From the NCBI RefSeq assembly GCF_029760955.1, contig NZ_CP121682.1, forward strand, positions 1,798,001-1,862,000: a stretch of DNA of 64,000 nt, in the 5' to 3' direction. Below, piece after piece: positions 37,854 to 46,116 of this stretch. Each line of letters begins with the position of its first letter. The first letter of the stretch is position 1. Below the pieces are notes generated by a model, which was not told the DNA's origin, searched no databases, and worked only from the letters and a program-made list of their open reading frames with translations. This stretch comes from Streptomyces cathayae. GTDB taxonomy: Bacteria; Actinomycetota; Actinomycetes; Streptomycetales; Streptomycetaceae. A program made the position numbers and the translations under genes.

Positions 37854-38204
37854 TCAGCGGGAGAGGGCGAGCACGCCCGGAGCGCTGCCGTGTTCTTCGG
37901 CCATGGGCAGGGTCCCGAGCGGCTGGTGGCGCATCGCGTGCTCGGCTTCGGCCATCGTGTTCAGCGGGGATGCGCAGGGCCCGAAGTCGCCGGCGATGTC
38001 GCGCAGGCGGATCCGGTCCGTGCATCCGGAGCTGTCACGGACGGCGGTGAGCCGGGCCAGGGTGACCAGGCCGGTGCGCAGGCCGTCCTCGTCGCAGACG
38101 ACCAGGTGGCCCGTACGGGCGGCGGCCATGACGGACAGCGCCAACGCGCTTTCACTCCACCAACCGAGCACGAAACTTGCCCGATATGTCGCTAAGGTGA
38201 ACAT
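37854..38204 (-). CDS. CBS-domain protein
   Basis: 116 residues. After MFTLATYRASFVLGWWSESA the sequence runs into CBS-like blocks: TGHLVVCDEDGLRTGLVTLARLT over two strands, then IRLRDIAGDFGP and AEHAMRHQPLGTLPMAEEHGS-PGVLALSR. CBS pairs bind adenosine nucleotides. The frame is open much further upstream, but the family start is the ATG at 38204. No Shine-Dalgarno precedes it (CCCTCCCC), so a leaderless message is possible. It is upstream of the small conserved gene, likely co-transcribed. Confidence 0.65.
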   Translation of the reverse strand: MFTLATYRASFVLGWWSESALALSVMAAARTGHLVVCDEDGLRTGLVTLARLTAVRDSSGCTDRIRLRDIAGDFGPCASPLNTMAEAEHAMRHQPLGTLPMAEEHGSAPGVLALSR

Positions 38205-38629
38205 GGGGAGGGTTTGGCAGGATACTCGCACGAATAGTGCGGACGTTGAAACGACATGGAAGGCGACCGCGTTACCGCAGGTCAGGCCGCCTGGCAGGCG
38301 GGACCTCTGCCACGCCAGTCCCTTCAGGTGCCCTGACCAACCCGGCAACACACCTGACACACCATCAGCAAGAGCATCGTTTCAGCGTCAAGATATCGCC
38401 CATACCGCACATAATGCGCACGCACAAAACCGCAGGTCAGGAACCTTTCGTGGCAGGCTCAAGCACCGCCACGCACTCCACTGATGTGCCATCGGGAACA
38501 CATGGAACCGACCACCAAGGCGCCGGTTCCGCCGAGTCGGCGTCTACAAATGCGTTCAACCGATCGCACACACGAATTCCCGTGCCCACTCGCCCCCAGC
38601 GTTCGGCCAACCGAGCACCAGTCCACACC
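38205..38629. other. 425 bases with no recognised gene
   Basis: The stretch is less GC-rich than most of the window and includes the promoter side of the CBS gene. Frames on both strands look spurious. Confidence 0.5.
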
Positions 38630-38720
38630 GCACCGTCACCCTGTATAGAGCCGAAAGAGTAACCACGGGCATCGGGAGTCCTCTGGGACTTCTCTGGGAC
38701 TTCCGGCCGCATCAACGGGC
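38630..38720 (-). repeat. Att-flank remnant D (integrase-tail type)
   Basis: CTCTGGGACTTCTCTGGGAC and the preceding AGAGCCGAAAGAG resemble copy C at 43965-44045 and the CTCTGGGAC-TTTTCTGG phrases of copies A and B. On the minus strand it reads RPEVPEKSQRTPD, comparable with RPEIPGNF in copy C. Confidence 0.5.
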
Positions 38721-38806
38721 ATGACCGTGAAACAGTCGAAAGGACGTCTGCGCAGGTCAGCGATGCGGGGCGACAGTGCGCTGCAGGTCAGGGGGTCGAC
38801 TGGTCC

Positions 38807-39150
38807 CTTCCGGGACATCTGAAGGTCTTCGGAAAAGACGCCGCCATACCCCTTCTGACCTGCATGAACGCGAGGCAAGAGGGGGCGTGGCGGCACCTCT
38901 GGGACTTTTCTGGGACTTTTGGCCGGAACCGAAGGCTTCATCTTGTGGGCCGGAGCGAGTCCGGGGGGAGGGCCAGGTCAGGACCTTTTCCCGGCTCGCT
39001 GCCCCGCATGCGGGCCGCCCAGAGCGTCATGACCGACAGCCCACGCCTCTGCTCGGGGCAGAACATGCTGCCGCAACCATGCTCACCCGGCACGGGCCCG
39101 CGCTGCTCACTCCAGACACCGGCTCGCACATCACGGTTCCCCGCCGAACG
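38807..39150. repeat. Att-flank copy B
   Basis: Begins with CTTCCGGGACATCTGAA (38807-38823), identical to the murA2 end at 31838-31854, although no murA2 coding sequence precedes it. It then follows copy A for about 330 bases (CCATACCCCTTCTGACC, CCTCTGGGACTTTTCTGGGA, GGCCAGGTCAGGACC, CGCCCAGAGCGTCATGACC). This is the pattern expected for a duplicated attachment site. 39151-39386 holds no clear gene. Confidence 0.8.
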
Positions 39151-39386
39151 CGACCGCGCGGTGACCAGCAGGTACCCGGTCCTTCAGCGGCGTGCTCCAC
39201 GGCCGGCCCCTGCGGACCGAACCCGCGCCTTCCCGGCGCAGCGCGGTGATCGGCTTGTCGAACTGACGCGGGCTCAGCCTGGAGAACGGGGCTGTCCGGA
39301 CACCTCAGGGTCCTGACTCGTCAAGCTGCGGCCGTCAGCCCGCTGGGTAGCCTGTCGATCTGTTCGAACGGGATGAAGGTGGGGGC

Positions 39387-39950
39387 GTGGAGACGCTGGT
39401 GGAGGGGGCCGTCGCGGAGGCACTTCGTAACGAGCACGGTGCGGTGATCCGCCTGTATGTCGCCGCCTGCGCTGAACGCATGGCGCCACTGTTCGTGGGC
39501 CTGCGGGCAGGCGCACCGGGGCGGGAAGTCGACCTGGACCTCTCTACGGAGTCCGTGCGCGATCTTTGGTGCGTCGACCGGCCGTTCGCCGACGTCGCCG
39601 AGCGCGTACGCCTGCTGGAGCGGTTCCCGGAGCTTCAGCCGATCGAGGAGGGGATCACCGATGCCGCCGACACCTACGCCTTCTTCGCCGTCCTCTGCCT
39701 GCGGTATGCCCTGCTGGCCCACGGCTCGGGAAACGCTGCTGACGCGGTGTCCTGCGTCCATGCGGCGCTCACCGCGATGGGGGTGCTGGACCAGAACGCG
39801 GCGGGTGCCGGCCTTCTCGCCGAGGAACAGCGGCTCCAGTCCCTCTCGCTGAGCGGTGACACCTCAGGTCTGTGGGACGCGAGCGTCACGGCAGGGCGGG
39901 AGAGGTTCCGTGCCGTGGTGGGCCGCTTGCCCCGCTGGGCATGCTCCTGA
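39387..39950 (+). CDS. Hypothetical protein
   Basis: 187 residues from a GTG with GGTGGGGG just upstream; an ATG 14 bases earlier is in another frame. The protein is mostly helical by eye and acidic: HGAVIRLYVAACAERMAPLF, VDLDLSTESVRDLWCVD, then YAFFAVLCLRYALLAHGSGN. No known motif, signal peptide or membrane helix was recognised. The frame is clean and codon use is normal (G/C third positions), so it is probably expressed. The position in the accessory region and size would fit an immunity-type or regulatory protein, but that is a guess. Directly right of att copy B. Confidence 0.5.
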   Translation: METLVEGAVAEALRNEHGAVIRLYVAACAERMAPLFVGLRAGAPGREVDLDLSTESVRDLWCVDRPFADVAERVRLLERFPELQPIEEGITDAADTYAFFAVLCLRYALLAHGSGNAADAVSCVHAALTAMGVLDQNAAGAGLLAEEQRLQSLSLSGDTSGLWDASVTAGRERFRAVVGRLPRWACS

Positions 39951-40302
39951 CCGCTGCCGGTGACCTGCGGCCTCCGGTCGTGCGGCGGCTGTGCCCACCT
40001 CGTCGGGTGAAGGTGGGCAAGCCGGCGCCTCGGCATTACGGCTTCCCCTCCTGACCCCGCCGACCGCGTCGGACTGCCGGCATTCCGACGGCCCCTGCGA
40101 CACGAGGAAGGGTGACGATCAGCTTCTTCGAGGTCCTGTCCGCCTACGGCTCGAGCGCCGACGACAACGTCTCGGCCTTCGCCGGTCCGAACGCGGACGC
40201 GCACTGGTTCACACCATGAGCGGGCTCACGCTGCTGCTCGGTCGGCCTGGATCGTCGTTCCGTCGATGTCCGAGGCCGTGGTGCCTGCGTCGACGGTGCG
40301 TC
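39951..40302. other. 352-base gap with one very short frame
   Basis: A 35-codon frame (40112-40219, GTG start, VTISFFEVLSAYG) has GAGGAAGG directly before it. I cannot show that it is a gene. Nothing else is seen. Confidence 0.3.
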
Positions 40303-41022
40303 TCACCGGTCCAGCTCCGCGAACATCTCCACCGCCCGGGTCCTGCCCGTGACGATGATGACGTCGCCGGGATGGACGACCGTCTCGGCGGTGGCGTGGG
40401 TGAAGTCGGCGCCGGGGCGTTTGATGCCGACGACGGTCACGCCGTACGTACTGCGCACCCGGCTCTCGCCCAGCGGGATCCCGCCGACGACCTTCGGGGC
40501 AAGCGTCTTGATCAGCGCGTAATCGCTGTCGAAGGCGATGAAGTCCAGCATCCGGCCGGTGACCAGGTGGGCCACGCGCTCGCCCATGTCGTGCTCGGGC
40601 AGGACGATGTGGTGGGCACCGATGCGTTCCAGGATCTGGCCGTGCTGCCGGGTGGTGGCCCGGACCCAGATGGCGGCCACGCCGGCGTCGACGAGGTTGG
40701 AGGTGGTCAGGATGCTGGCCTCCAGGTCGGTGCCGATACCGACCACCACGCGGGAGAACTCGCCGACGCCGAGCTGCGCCAGCGCAGCGGGGTCGGTGCA
40801 GTCCGCGGCGGCGACCTGGGTCAGCTCTTCGCCGACCCTCTGGACGATGCCGACGTCGGCGTCGACGCCGAGCACGTCCCAGTCACGCCGCATCAGCTCA
40901 GCCGCCACGGACCGTCCGAAACGGCCGAGACCGATCACCGCCACTCTGGAATCGCGGGCCGGGCGACGGTCGGCGGAACTCCGACGTCGGTGTGGGCGCA
41001 GTGACTTGAAGTGGTCAGCCAA
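40303..41022 (-). CDS. ktrA: KtrA/TrkA-type potassium uptake regulatory protein
   Basis: 239 residues. After a basic N-terminus, VAVIGLGRFGRSVAAEL is the Rossmann loop of an RCK-N domain, with VDAD at the end of strand 2 for the nucleotide ribose; RCK-C follows (VVGIKRPGADF, VHPGDVIIVTGR). It binds ATP or NAD and gates the KtrB channel from the cytosolic face; in Gram-positives RCK-C domains often bind c-di-AMP. Its ATG lies inside the end of ktrB (8-base overlap), so it is co-translated. KtrAB gives sodium-linked potassium uptake, useful in osmotic stress. Confidence 0.92.
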   Translation of the reverse strand: MADHFKSLRPHRRRSSADRRPARDSRVAVIGLGRFGRSVAAELMRRDWDVLGVDADVGIVQRVGEELTQVAAADCTDPAALAQLGVGEFSRVVVGIGTDLEASILTTSNLVDAGVAAIWVRATTRQHGQILERIGAHHIVLPEHDMGERVAHLVTGRMLDFIAFDSDYALIKTLAPKVVGGIPLGESRVRSTYGVTVVGIKRPGADFTHATAETVVHPGDVIIVTGRTRAVEMFAELDR

Positions 41023-42418
41023 TGACGGGTCGCTCCTCGGGCAGGGTGTACCGGCGGTCGCGCTGACGCAGTGCGAGCGCGCTGGCGAGAGTGATCGGGC
41101 CGACGCGCCCGACGAACATCATGACGATGACGGTGAGTTGGCCGACTGCGGGAAGTTCCCCGGTGATGCCGGTACTCAGGCCGACCGTGCCGAAAGCGGA
41201 GACGGCCTCGAACAGGATCGCCAGGACCGCGTCGGCTCTTTCCCTGGTGACGGCGAGCAACACCAAGGTGCCCGCCATGACGAGACCCACACCCAGCAGC
41301 GCCACGGTGAGGGCCTGGCGCAGCGTGGCCGCGGAGATCCGGCGGCCCATGATGTCCGCGTCGGTGCGCCCACGGATCTCGGCCAGGATCGCCGCTCCCA
41401 GGACCGCGAACGTGGTGACCTTGATGCCGCCCGCGGTACCCGCGCTGCCGCCGCCGATGAACATCAGCACGCAGATGCCCAGGAGGGTGGCCGGTTCCAT
41501 GGCACCGGTGTCGACGGTGGTGAAGCCGGCGGTACGCGCGCTGGCAGCGGTGAAGAACCCGTCCAGCAGCTTGTCCCCCCAGTCCAGGGATCCGAGAGTC
41601 CTCGGGTTGCTCCACTCCAGCGCGCAGGTCATGACGGTGCCGACGGTGAGCAGGACCGCGGAGGTGAGGAGGGTGAGCCGGGTGTGCAGGGACCAGCGGT
41701 GCCGGGTGCCGCCGCGGGCGCCCGGGCGGCTGCGCAGCAGTTCGAACAGTACGGGGAAGCCGAGGGCACCGAGCACACAGGCGGCGGCGATCGGCAGGAC
41801 GATCCAGGGATCGTGCGCATAGCCGACGAGGTTGTCGTCGCGCAGCCCGAACCCGGCGTTGCTGAAGGCGGAGATCCCGTAGAAGATCCCGTGGTAGACG
41901 GCGTTTCCGGCTGTCAGACCATGGCCGATGTGGAAACGGACCGTGAGCACGGCGGCCGTGGCCAGTTCGACGGCCAGCGTGATGCCCGCGACTCCCAGGA
42001 CCACCCGACGGATGCCACCGACGCTGAGGCTCCTCTCCTCCTGCGTGGCGAGCTGTGTCCGCAGTCGCAGCCGACCGGAGACGAGCAGGGCCAGCAGCGA
42101 CGCGAGCGTCATGATGCCGAACCCGCCGATCTGGATCAGAGCCAGGACCACGCCCTCGCCGAACGCGCTCCAGTGGCTGCCGGTCCCCACGAGGGGCAGC
42201 CCGCCGCTGACCGCCCCCGTGGAGGTGAACAGGGCAGTCAGTACGCCGGTGTCCCTGCCGGGCTCGGTGGCGGCCGGCAGCATCAGCAGGGCCGCACCCA
42301 GCACGACGACGAACGCGAAGGCCAGGACGACGCCACGGGTGGGATAGGCGGCCAGCCGGGACCACCGGGCCCGAGTCGTACCCACGGCCACCAGCAACCT
42401 CCGATGCCCCTCCGCCAC
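41015..42418 (-). CDS. ktrB: KtrB/TrkH-type potassium transporter
   Basis: 467 residues with the four-repeat M1-P-M2 layout. Filter-type loops are visible: FTSTGAVSGGLPLVGTG, GISAFSNAGFGL, TAASARTAGFTTVDTG and FEAVSAFGTVGLSTGI, each with its central Gly; GGGSAGTAGGIKVTT is the flexible loop typical of KtrB. The GTG at 42418 has AGGAGG 4 bases upstream, so the longer open frame is not used. It is an integral membrane protein and first gene of the ktrBA operon. The 430 bases upstream hold a small MITE-like element between this gene and a divergent lipoprotein gene. Confidence 0.92.
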   Translation of the reverse strand: MAEGHRRLLVAVGTTRARWSRLAAYPTRGVVLAFAFVVVLGAALLMLPAATEPGRDTGVLTALFTSTGAVSGGLPLVGTGSHWSAFGEGVVLALIQIGGFGIMTLASLLALLVSGRLRLRTQLATQEERSLSVGGIRRVVLGVAGITLAVELATAAVLTVRFHIGHGLTAGNAVYHGIFYGISAFSNAGFGLRDDNLVGYAHDPWIVLPIAAACVLGALGFPVLFELLRSRPGARGGTRHRWSLHTRLTLLTSAVLLTVGTVMTCALEWSNPRTLGSLDWGDKLLDGFFTAASARTAGFTTVDTGAMEPATLLGICVLMFIGGGSAGTAGGIKVTTFAVLGAAILAEIRGRTDADIMGRRISAATLRQALTVALLGVGLVMAGTLVLLAVTRERADAVLAILFEAVSAFGTVGLSTGITGELPAVGQLTVIVMMFVGRVGPITLASALALRQRDRRYTLPEERPVIG

Positions 42419-42614
42419 ATTTCCTCCTCGTGCCCCGTCGCACGGGGAGGCCGGTGAACGCGGCCACCGGCCCACAGCATCCCTTCCGGAGCGGGCGTAC
42501 GGAACGCGCCACGGCGTCAAGAAGACGGGGAACCGGCTGATGGCGGCAGTGCACAGGGTGGCGTCGCGGGTTCCGCGGGAGCTCGTGCGGCAGGGCTGGG
42601 ACTGTCAGGCGAGT

Positions 42615-42812
42615 GGCCCTGTCTCACATTCGGTGGTGACGGTAAGTAGTTGCCGTGGCTGGCGGCAGCACTCCCAGACCAGCACGGGTGACGCGACCGT
42701 CGACACCGTTTCCGTCCCGCTCGACGGCGTGTCTGCGGCTGCTCTCCTCAGAGCCCGGACCAGGCACATCAGCGATGACTTTCTGTCACCACCGAATGGT
42801 GAGACAGGCCCG
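42615..42812. mobile_element. MITE-like element, 198 bp
   Basis: Terminal inverted repeats of 33-34 bases (42615-42647 and 42778-42812) share about 30 positions with one gap; their common part includes CCTGTCTCAC and ATTCGGTGGTGAC. The interior has no transposase frame. No clear target duplication is seen. Confidence 0.65.
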
Positions 42813-42848
42813 TTAAGTTGACACACCCGAGCGAAGGGAGAATCGCCT

Positions 42849-43286
42849 GTGAAGAAGTCACCCCTCGCCGTGCTCGCCCTGGTGGGCGCGCTGGCAGTCG
42901 GTTGCGCACAGGAAGCCCGAACGGCAGCAGGCCGTTCGGAGAAGCAGACGGCGGAAGCATACGTGGTAGCCCTCAACAAGAAGGACGTGGACGCACTCGT
43001 CAAGCTGGGCACTCCTGGCTACAAGGACGCGGAGAAAGATGCCGAGGAACTCGTCGCGGCCGACGGCGGCCGCGGACTGAAGACCGAGAACATCCGTATG
43101 TCGCACGACTTCGGACCGGACGTGGTCAGCGCCCGGATCACGAGCACCGACAAGGAAGGCGAGACATTCGCCTTGGACCTGCCGATGTCCCGAGACGACG
43201 ACACTTGGGTGATCACTCTGGGAGAAGCTCCGGGATTCGGTAGAGATGGCAAGGAGTCCTCCTCCGCCAAGAAACCGTCGGCCTAG
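42849..43286 (+). CDS. Small lipoprotein
   Basis: 145 residues from a GTG with GAAGGGAGAA upstream. MKKSPLAVLALVGALAVGC is a lipoprotein signal peptide with lipobox AVGC, Cys at 19. The mature part has a TAEAYVVALNKKDVDALVKL stretch and later strands (VVSARITSTDKEG, DDTWVITL), resembling small NTF2/DUF4878-like lipoproteins. It is exported and membrane-anchored; function unknown. Relatively rich in Lys and Asp for this genome. Followed by a perfect terminator hairpin. Confidence 0.75.
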   Translation: MKKSPLAVLALVGALAVGCAQEARTAAGRSEKQTAEAYVVALNKKDVDALVKLGTPGYKDAEKDAEELVAADGGRGLKTENIRMSHDFGPDVVSARITSTDKEGETFALDLPMSRDDDTWVITLGEAPGFGRDGKESSSAKKPSA

Positions 43287-43303
43287 CACTGTCTCGATCA
43301 GTA

Positions 43304-43334
43304 AGCGGGCACCCCCCCGGGGGGGGTGCCCGCT
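43304..43334 (+). terminator. Perfect 15-bp hairpin after the lipoprotein gene
   Basis: AGCGGGCACCCCCCC pairs exactly with GGGGGGGTGCCCGCT, with one unpaired G between. It is 18 bases past the stop and acts most likely as a bidirectional terminator. Confidence 0.85.
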
Positions 43335-43507
43335 GGGCTCTGCCGTTCTCGCGATCCGCGCGGAATGATCACGTGAGCCCGAGGGCTGCCGGTGGCCGGG
43401 TCATGTCCCGTCCGTGATGACGCAGGCTCTCGGCGATGTTGTCCCACCCGGCCAGGCGGAGCGCACCGCCGGTCCGTACGCCTCACCCAAGGACGGTGTC
43501 CCCTGAC

Positions 43508-43792
43508 ATGCAGCCCGCCGACTCACCCGACGCCCTCTTGCATGCCACCACCGAGGGCATCGCACGCCGAGTGACAGGAGAGAAAGGGCCCGCCACGGCG
43601 CTGAGGTCAGTACGCGAACTGATCGACAACGACGAGGCAGAGCTGGCTCTGGACGACCTGGCACGAGTGATCGAATACTTCCGCATCCTCATCCTCCGAG
43701 TGGAATACGATCAGCTCGTCATAGCAGCGACCCTACTGAATTCGATGGACTCGTTGCTCGAAACCGGTGTTGAACGACTTGTCACCGCATGA
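43508..43792 (+). CDS. Small hypothetical protein, immunity-like
   Basis: 94 residues from the ATG at 43508; an in-frame GTG four codons earlier is an alternative. RSVRELIDNDEAELALDDLARVIEYF and a final helix (LLNSMDSLLETGVERL) suggest a small all-helical acidic protein. The RELID-x-ELALDDLA pattern recalls small helical immunity proteins of the MafI type, which I cannot confirm. No partner toxin is adjacent. It lies just before the integrase remnant. Confidence 0.45.
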   Translation: MQPADSPDALLHATTEGIARRVTGEKGPATALRSVRELIDNDEAELALDDLARVIEYFRILILRVEYDQLVIAATLLNSMDSLLETGVERLVTA

Positions 43793-43950
43793 AGAAATTT
43801 TGTGACCGCGCCCGACCATCGCACTCATTCCGCTGCGACCACCCGTCCCGGACTGCACGACCGTGGTACACACCGGTCCGCCCGGCTTCGGAGGGCTCAC
43901 CGGCCGCGAACGTCACCGAAGACGGGTTGCTCTCCAAGGTGGACGCCCGG

Positions 43951-44139
43951 TCATCGGACCCCAGCCCACAGCACACTCACGCGCCCTGCACAGAGCCGAA
44001 GGAGTGGCTGCGGGCAGTGGAAGTTCCCTGGGATTTCGGGCCGGGAGCAAGTCGCTCCCGAGCGAGGCAGGAGGTGTGCGTACTCGCGGAGGATGAACCC
44101 GGGATCCGCATGGCCGAGCCACCGTGCCGGAGGCACCAC
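43951..44139 (-). pseudogene. Tyrosine recombinase C-terminal remnant (att-flank copy C)
   Basis: Minus strand 44139 to about 44060 reads PPARWLGHADPGFILREYAH followed by LLPRS, the box II end of phage-type integrases with the LGHA His region and the tyrosine of REYAHLLP. Sequence after it (RPEIPGNF) and the DNA at 43965-44045 resemble copy D at 38630-38720. Upstream the frame decays. 43793-44305 contains no other recognisable gene. Confidence 0.6.
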
Positions 44140-44305
44140 CGACTCGTCGGCCTCATCCGGAACGGGATTCCGGATATGGAAGTTGATGAGGCATCACACC
44201 ACAGTCCTGGGTTCCAGGAGGTCCGACGCCTCCGTCTCCGGCGGAAGCAGCCGACGCCTCCTCGGCCGGCAGGAAACTCAGGCTCCGGTTCTGCGGCGCG
44301 TCACC

Positions 44306-44656
44306 CTAGCCCCGCAGGAGGGAGCCGTCGTGCGGTTCCGGCCGGTGGGGGGCAGCGGTGTCCTCGCGGCTCACCTTGTGGTGAGTGCCGTCGGGGCGGG
44401 GAAGGGGCTTGAGGGCGACCTCGATGCGGTGCGTGGAGTCATGGCTCACCGAGCCGCCCAGACGCGCCTCGACCACGCCCAGGCGCAGGCCCGCCCCGCC
44501 CTCGCCGGCCCGGTGGAACTGCACCGAGAACTCCAGGCTGACCTGCTCCACGGTGAACCGCCAGTCGCTCTCCGCTCCTTCCGCCTGGGCCCGCGCCAGC
44601 TCCGCACGGACCGAGCCGATGGCCTCCGCAAGACCGATCGGTTCCACATCTCCCAT
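44306..44656 (-). CDS. Trypco2 (trypsin-co-occurring domain 2) family protein
   Basis: 116 residues. IGLAEAIGSVRAELARAQAE, then WRFTVEQVSLEFSVQFHRAG, LRLGVVEARLGG and STHRIEVALKPL match the small alpha-beta domain found beside trypsin-like proteases in bacterial conflict loci. The last 30 residues, from PRPDGTHHK, are disordered and Pro-rich. The ATG at 44656 is chosen because the domain starts right after. It is divergent from the protease gene with 91 bases between the starts, so a shared promoter region controls both. It probably binds or regulates the protease; no catalytic residues are seen. Confidence 0.8.
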   Translation of the reverse strand: MGDVEPIGLAEAIGSVRAELARAQAEGAESDWRFTVEQVSLEFSVQFHRAGEGGAGLRLGVVEARLGGSVSHDSTHRIEVALKPLPRPDGTHHKVSREDTAAPHRPEPHDGSLLRG

Positions 44657-44747
44657 GTCAACGCACCCCCGTTTTCCGTTGGTTGACCGATCCACTCTGC
44701 TCACAAGTCTAGGGACGCACCATGCTGTGCGCGTAGTGTGAGACAGC

Positions 44748-46070
44748 ATGGGGGAATTGCGTGCGGACTGGAGACTCAGACTGCGACGCGAGGACGCGCA
44801 CGGCCCCGTCTGTGGTGCCGGCGTGCTCGTCGACCAGTACACGGCACTGACCTGCGCACACGTCGTGCGCCGCCCGGACGCCGTCATGTGGCTGGAGTTC
44901 GCCGAGAACAGCGGGCTCGAACCGGTCTCCGCACGCGTCCTGCCCGGCGGCTGGCTGCCGGAGCGCGAGAACGGCGAGGACGTCGCCGTGCTGCGCCTGG
45001 ACAGCCCCCGCCCGCAGGCCCGTCGTGCCCTGCTGGAAACCGGGCTGTGGGGCGGGATGGAGGTCTACGCGACCGGTTACGCGGAGGGCTTCGACGACGG
45101 CATGAGCCTGTGGGGGCGGATCGGTGGCGCCAGCGGTGAACGGGTGCAGCTCGACGCCGTCACCAAGTCGGAGGTGGTGCGCGCCGGCTTCAGCGGTGCG
45201 GCCGTGTGCACCCGGCCGCGGGAAGGGCGTCCCACCCGGGTGGTCGGCCTCGTCGTCAGCTGGCGCGGCGATCTGGGCGAACTGCTGCCCGAGGACAACC
45301 GGATCTCCTTCTCGTATCTGATCCCCATGGAGCGTATCGCCGAACTCTCGCCGGTCATCAGAGAGTTGAGCAGCCCGCAGGCCTGGGATCACGGCTTCGA
45401 GGAGCGGCTGACCCGGTGGTTCGACGATCCGGACGGGGACCCGGTGAAGATCACCGTGGTGCCTCCGGGCAGCGGAAAGGACCGCTCGCTGCGCCATCTG
45501 CTGCACCGCGTCCACGTGGTCCACCGCGGCGGCGCCAGCAGGCCGGACCTCGTCGACCACGCCTTGGACCAGGTCACCTTCCCGGCCGGCGAGTACCTGG
45601 CGTACTGGGACTGGCTGCGCGGCGCCAAGCCCGCACCCGCGCAGGCGGCCGACCGTGCGCCCGTCCGGCCGGTCACGGTCCTCGTCGACGGCCTCGACGA
45701 GGAGCCCCGGCCGGGTCCACTGATCGAACTCCTGGCCCGGTTACGGGTGTTCGGCTTCCGGCTGCTGCTCGTCTTCCGCCACGAGGGCGGCCCCGGCTGG
45801 ACCGCGTCCCGCGACCGGCTCCTGCGGCCCGCGCTGCTCCATCACGCGGACACCCTGCTCGCCCGTCTGCGGAGCGCGGAGTTCAGCCGGGCGATCCGCC
45901 GCGACATCGTCGACAGCGCCTCCCTCGACTCCGTGACCGAGACGGCCGACCGGCACCGGGCCGCGCGCCACCTGATCGACGGGGAGCAGGACCCGCAGCG
46001 GCAACTCACCCGGCTGCGCGCACTGATCAGGGCCCTGCGCGCCGACCTGAGACACCACGGAGACCGGTGA
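44748..46070 (+). CDS. Trypsin-like serine protease with degenerate STAND-type half
   Basis: 440 residues, no signal peptide, so cytosolic. Residues 1-205 form a trypsin-like domain with an apparent catalytic triad: His38 (TCAHVV), Asp78 (GEDVAVLRL) and Ser149 (AGFSGAAV). Residues 225-440 look like a shortened STAND NTPase. The P-loop-like PPGSGKDRS (239-247) lacks the first Gly and the Thr/Ser after Lys, while VLVDGLDEE (311-319) keeps the Walker B/DGLDE form. ATP hydrolysis is therefore doubtful. Proteases of this kind with trypco partners are described in NTP-dependent conflict systems. It leads a series of five same-strand genes that includes the kinase and sensor genes. Confidence 0.85.
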   Translation: MGELRADWRLRLRREDAHGPVCGAGVLVDQYTALTCAHVVRRPDAVMWLEFAENSGLEPVSARVLPGGWLPERENGEDVAVLRLDSPRPQARRALLETGLWGGMEVYATGYAEGFDDGMSLWGRIGGASGERVQLDAVTKSEVVRAGFSGAAVCTRPREGRPTRVVGLVVSWRGDLGELLPEDNRISFSYLIPMERIAELSPVIRELSSPQAWDHGFEERLTRWFDDPDGDPVKITVVPPGSGKDRSLRHLLHRVHVVHRGGASRPDLVDHALDQVTFPAGEYLAYWDWLRGAKPAPAQAADRAPVRPVTVLVDGLDEEPRPGPLIELLARLRVFGFRLLLVFRHEGGPGWTASRDRLLRPALLHHADTLLARLRSAEFSRAIRRDIVDSASLDSVTETADRHRAARHLIDGEQDPQRQLTRLRALIRALRADLRHHGDR

Positions 46071-46116
46071 TGCGGTGCTCCGCCCGCCCCGGGCAGGGGA
46101 GGAGGACCACACGAAG

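Noticed and set aside
38437..38715. Minus-strand 92-codon frame
   Set aside because: It overlaps att remnant D and reads as an integrase tail rather than a separate protein; no ribosome site.
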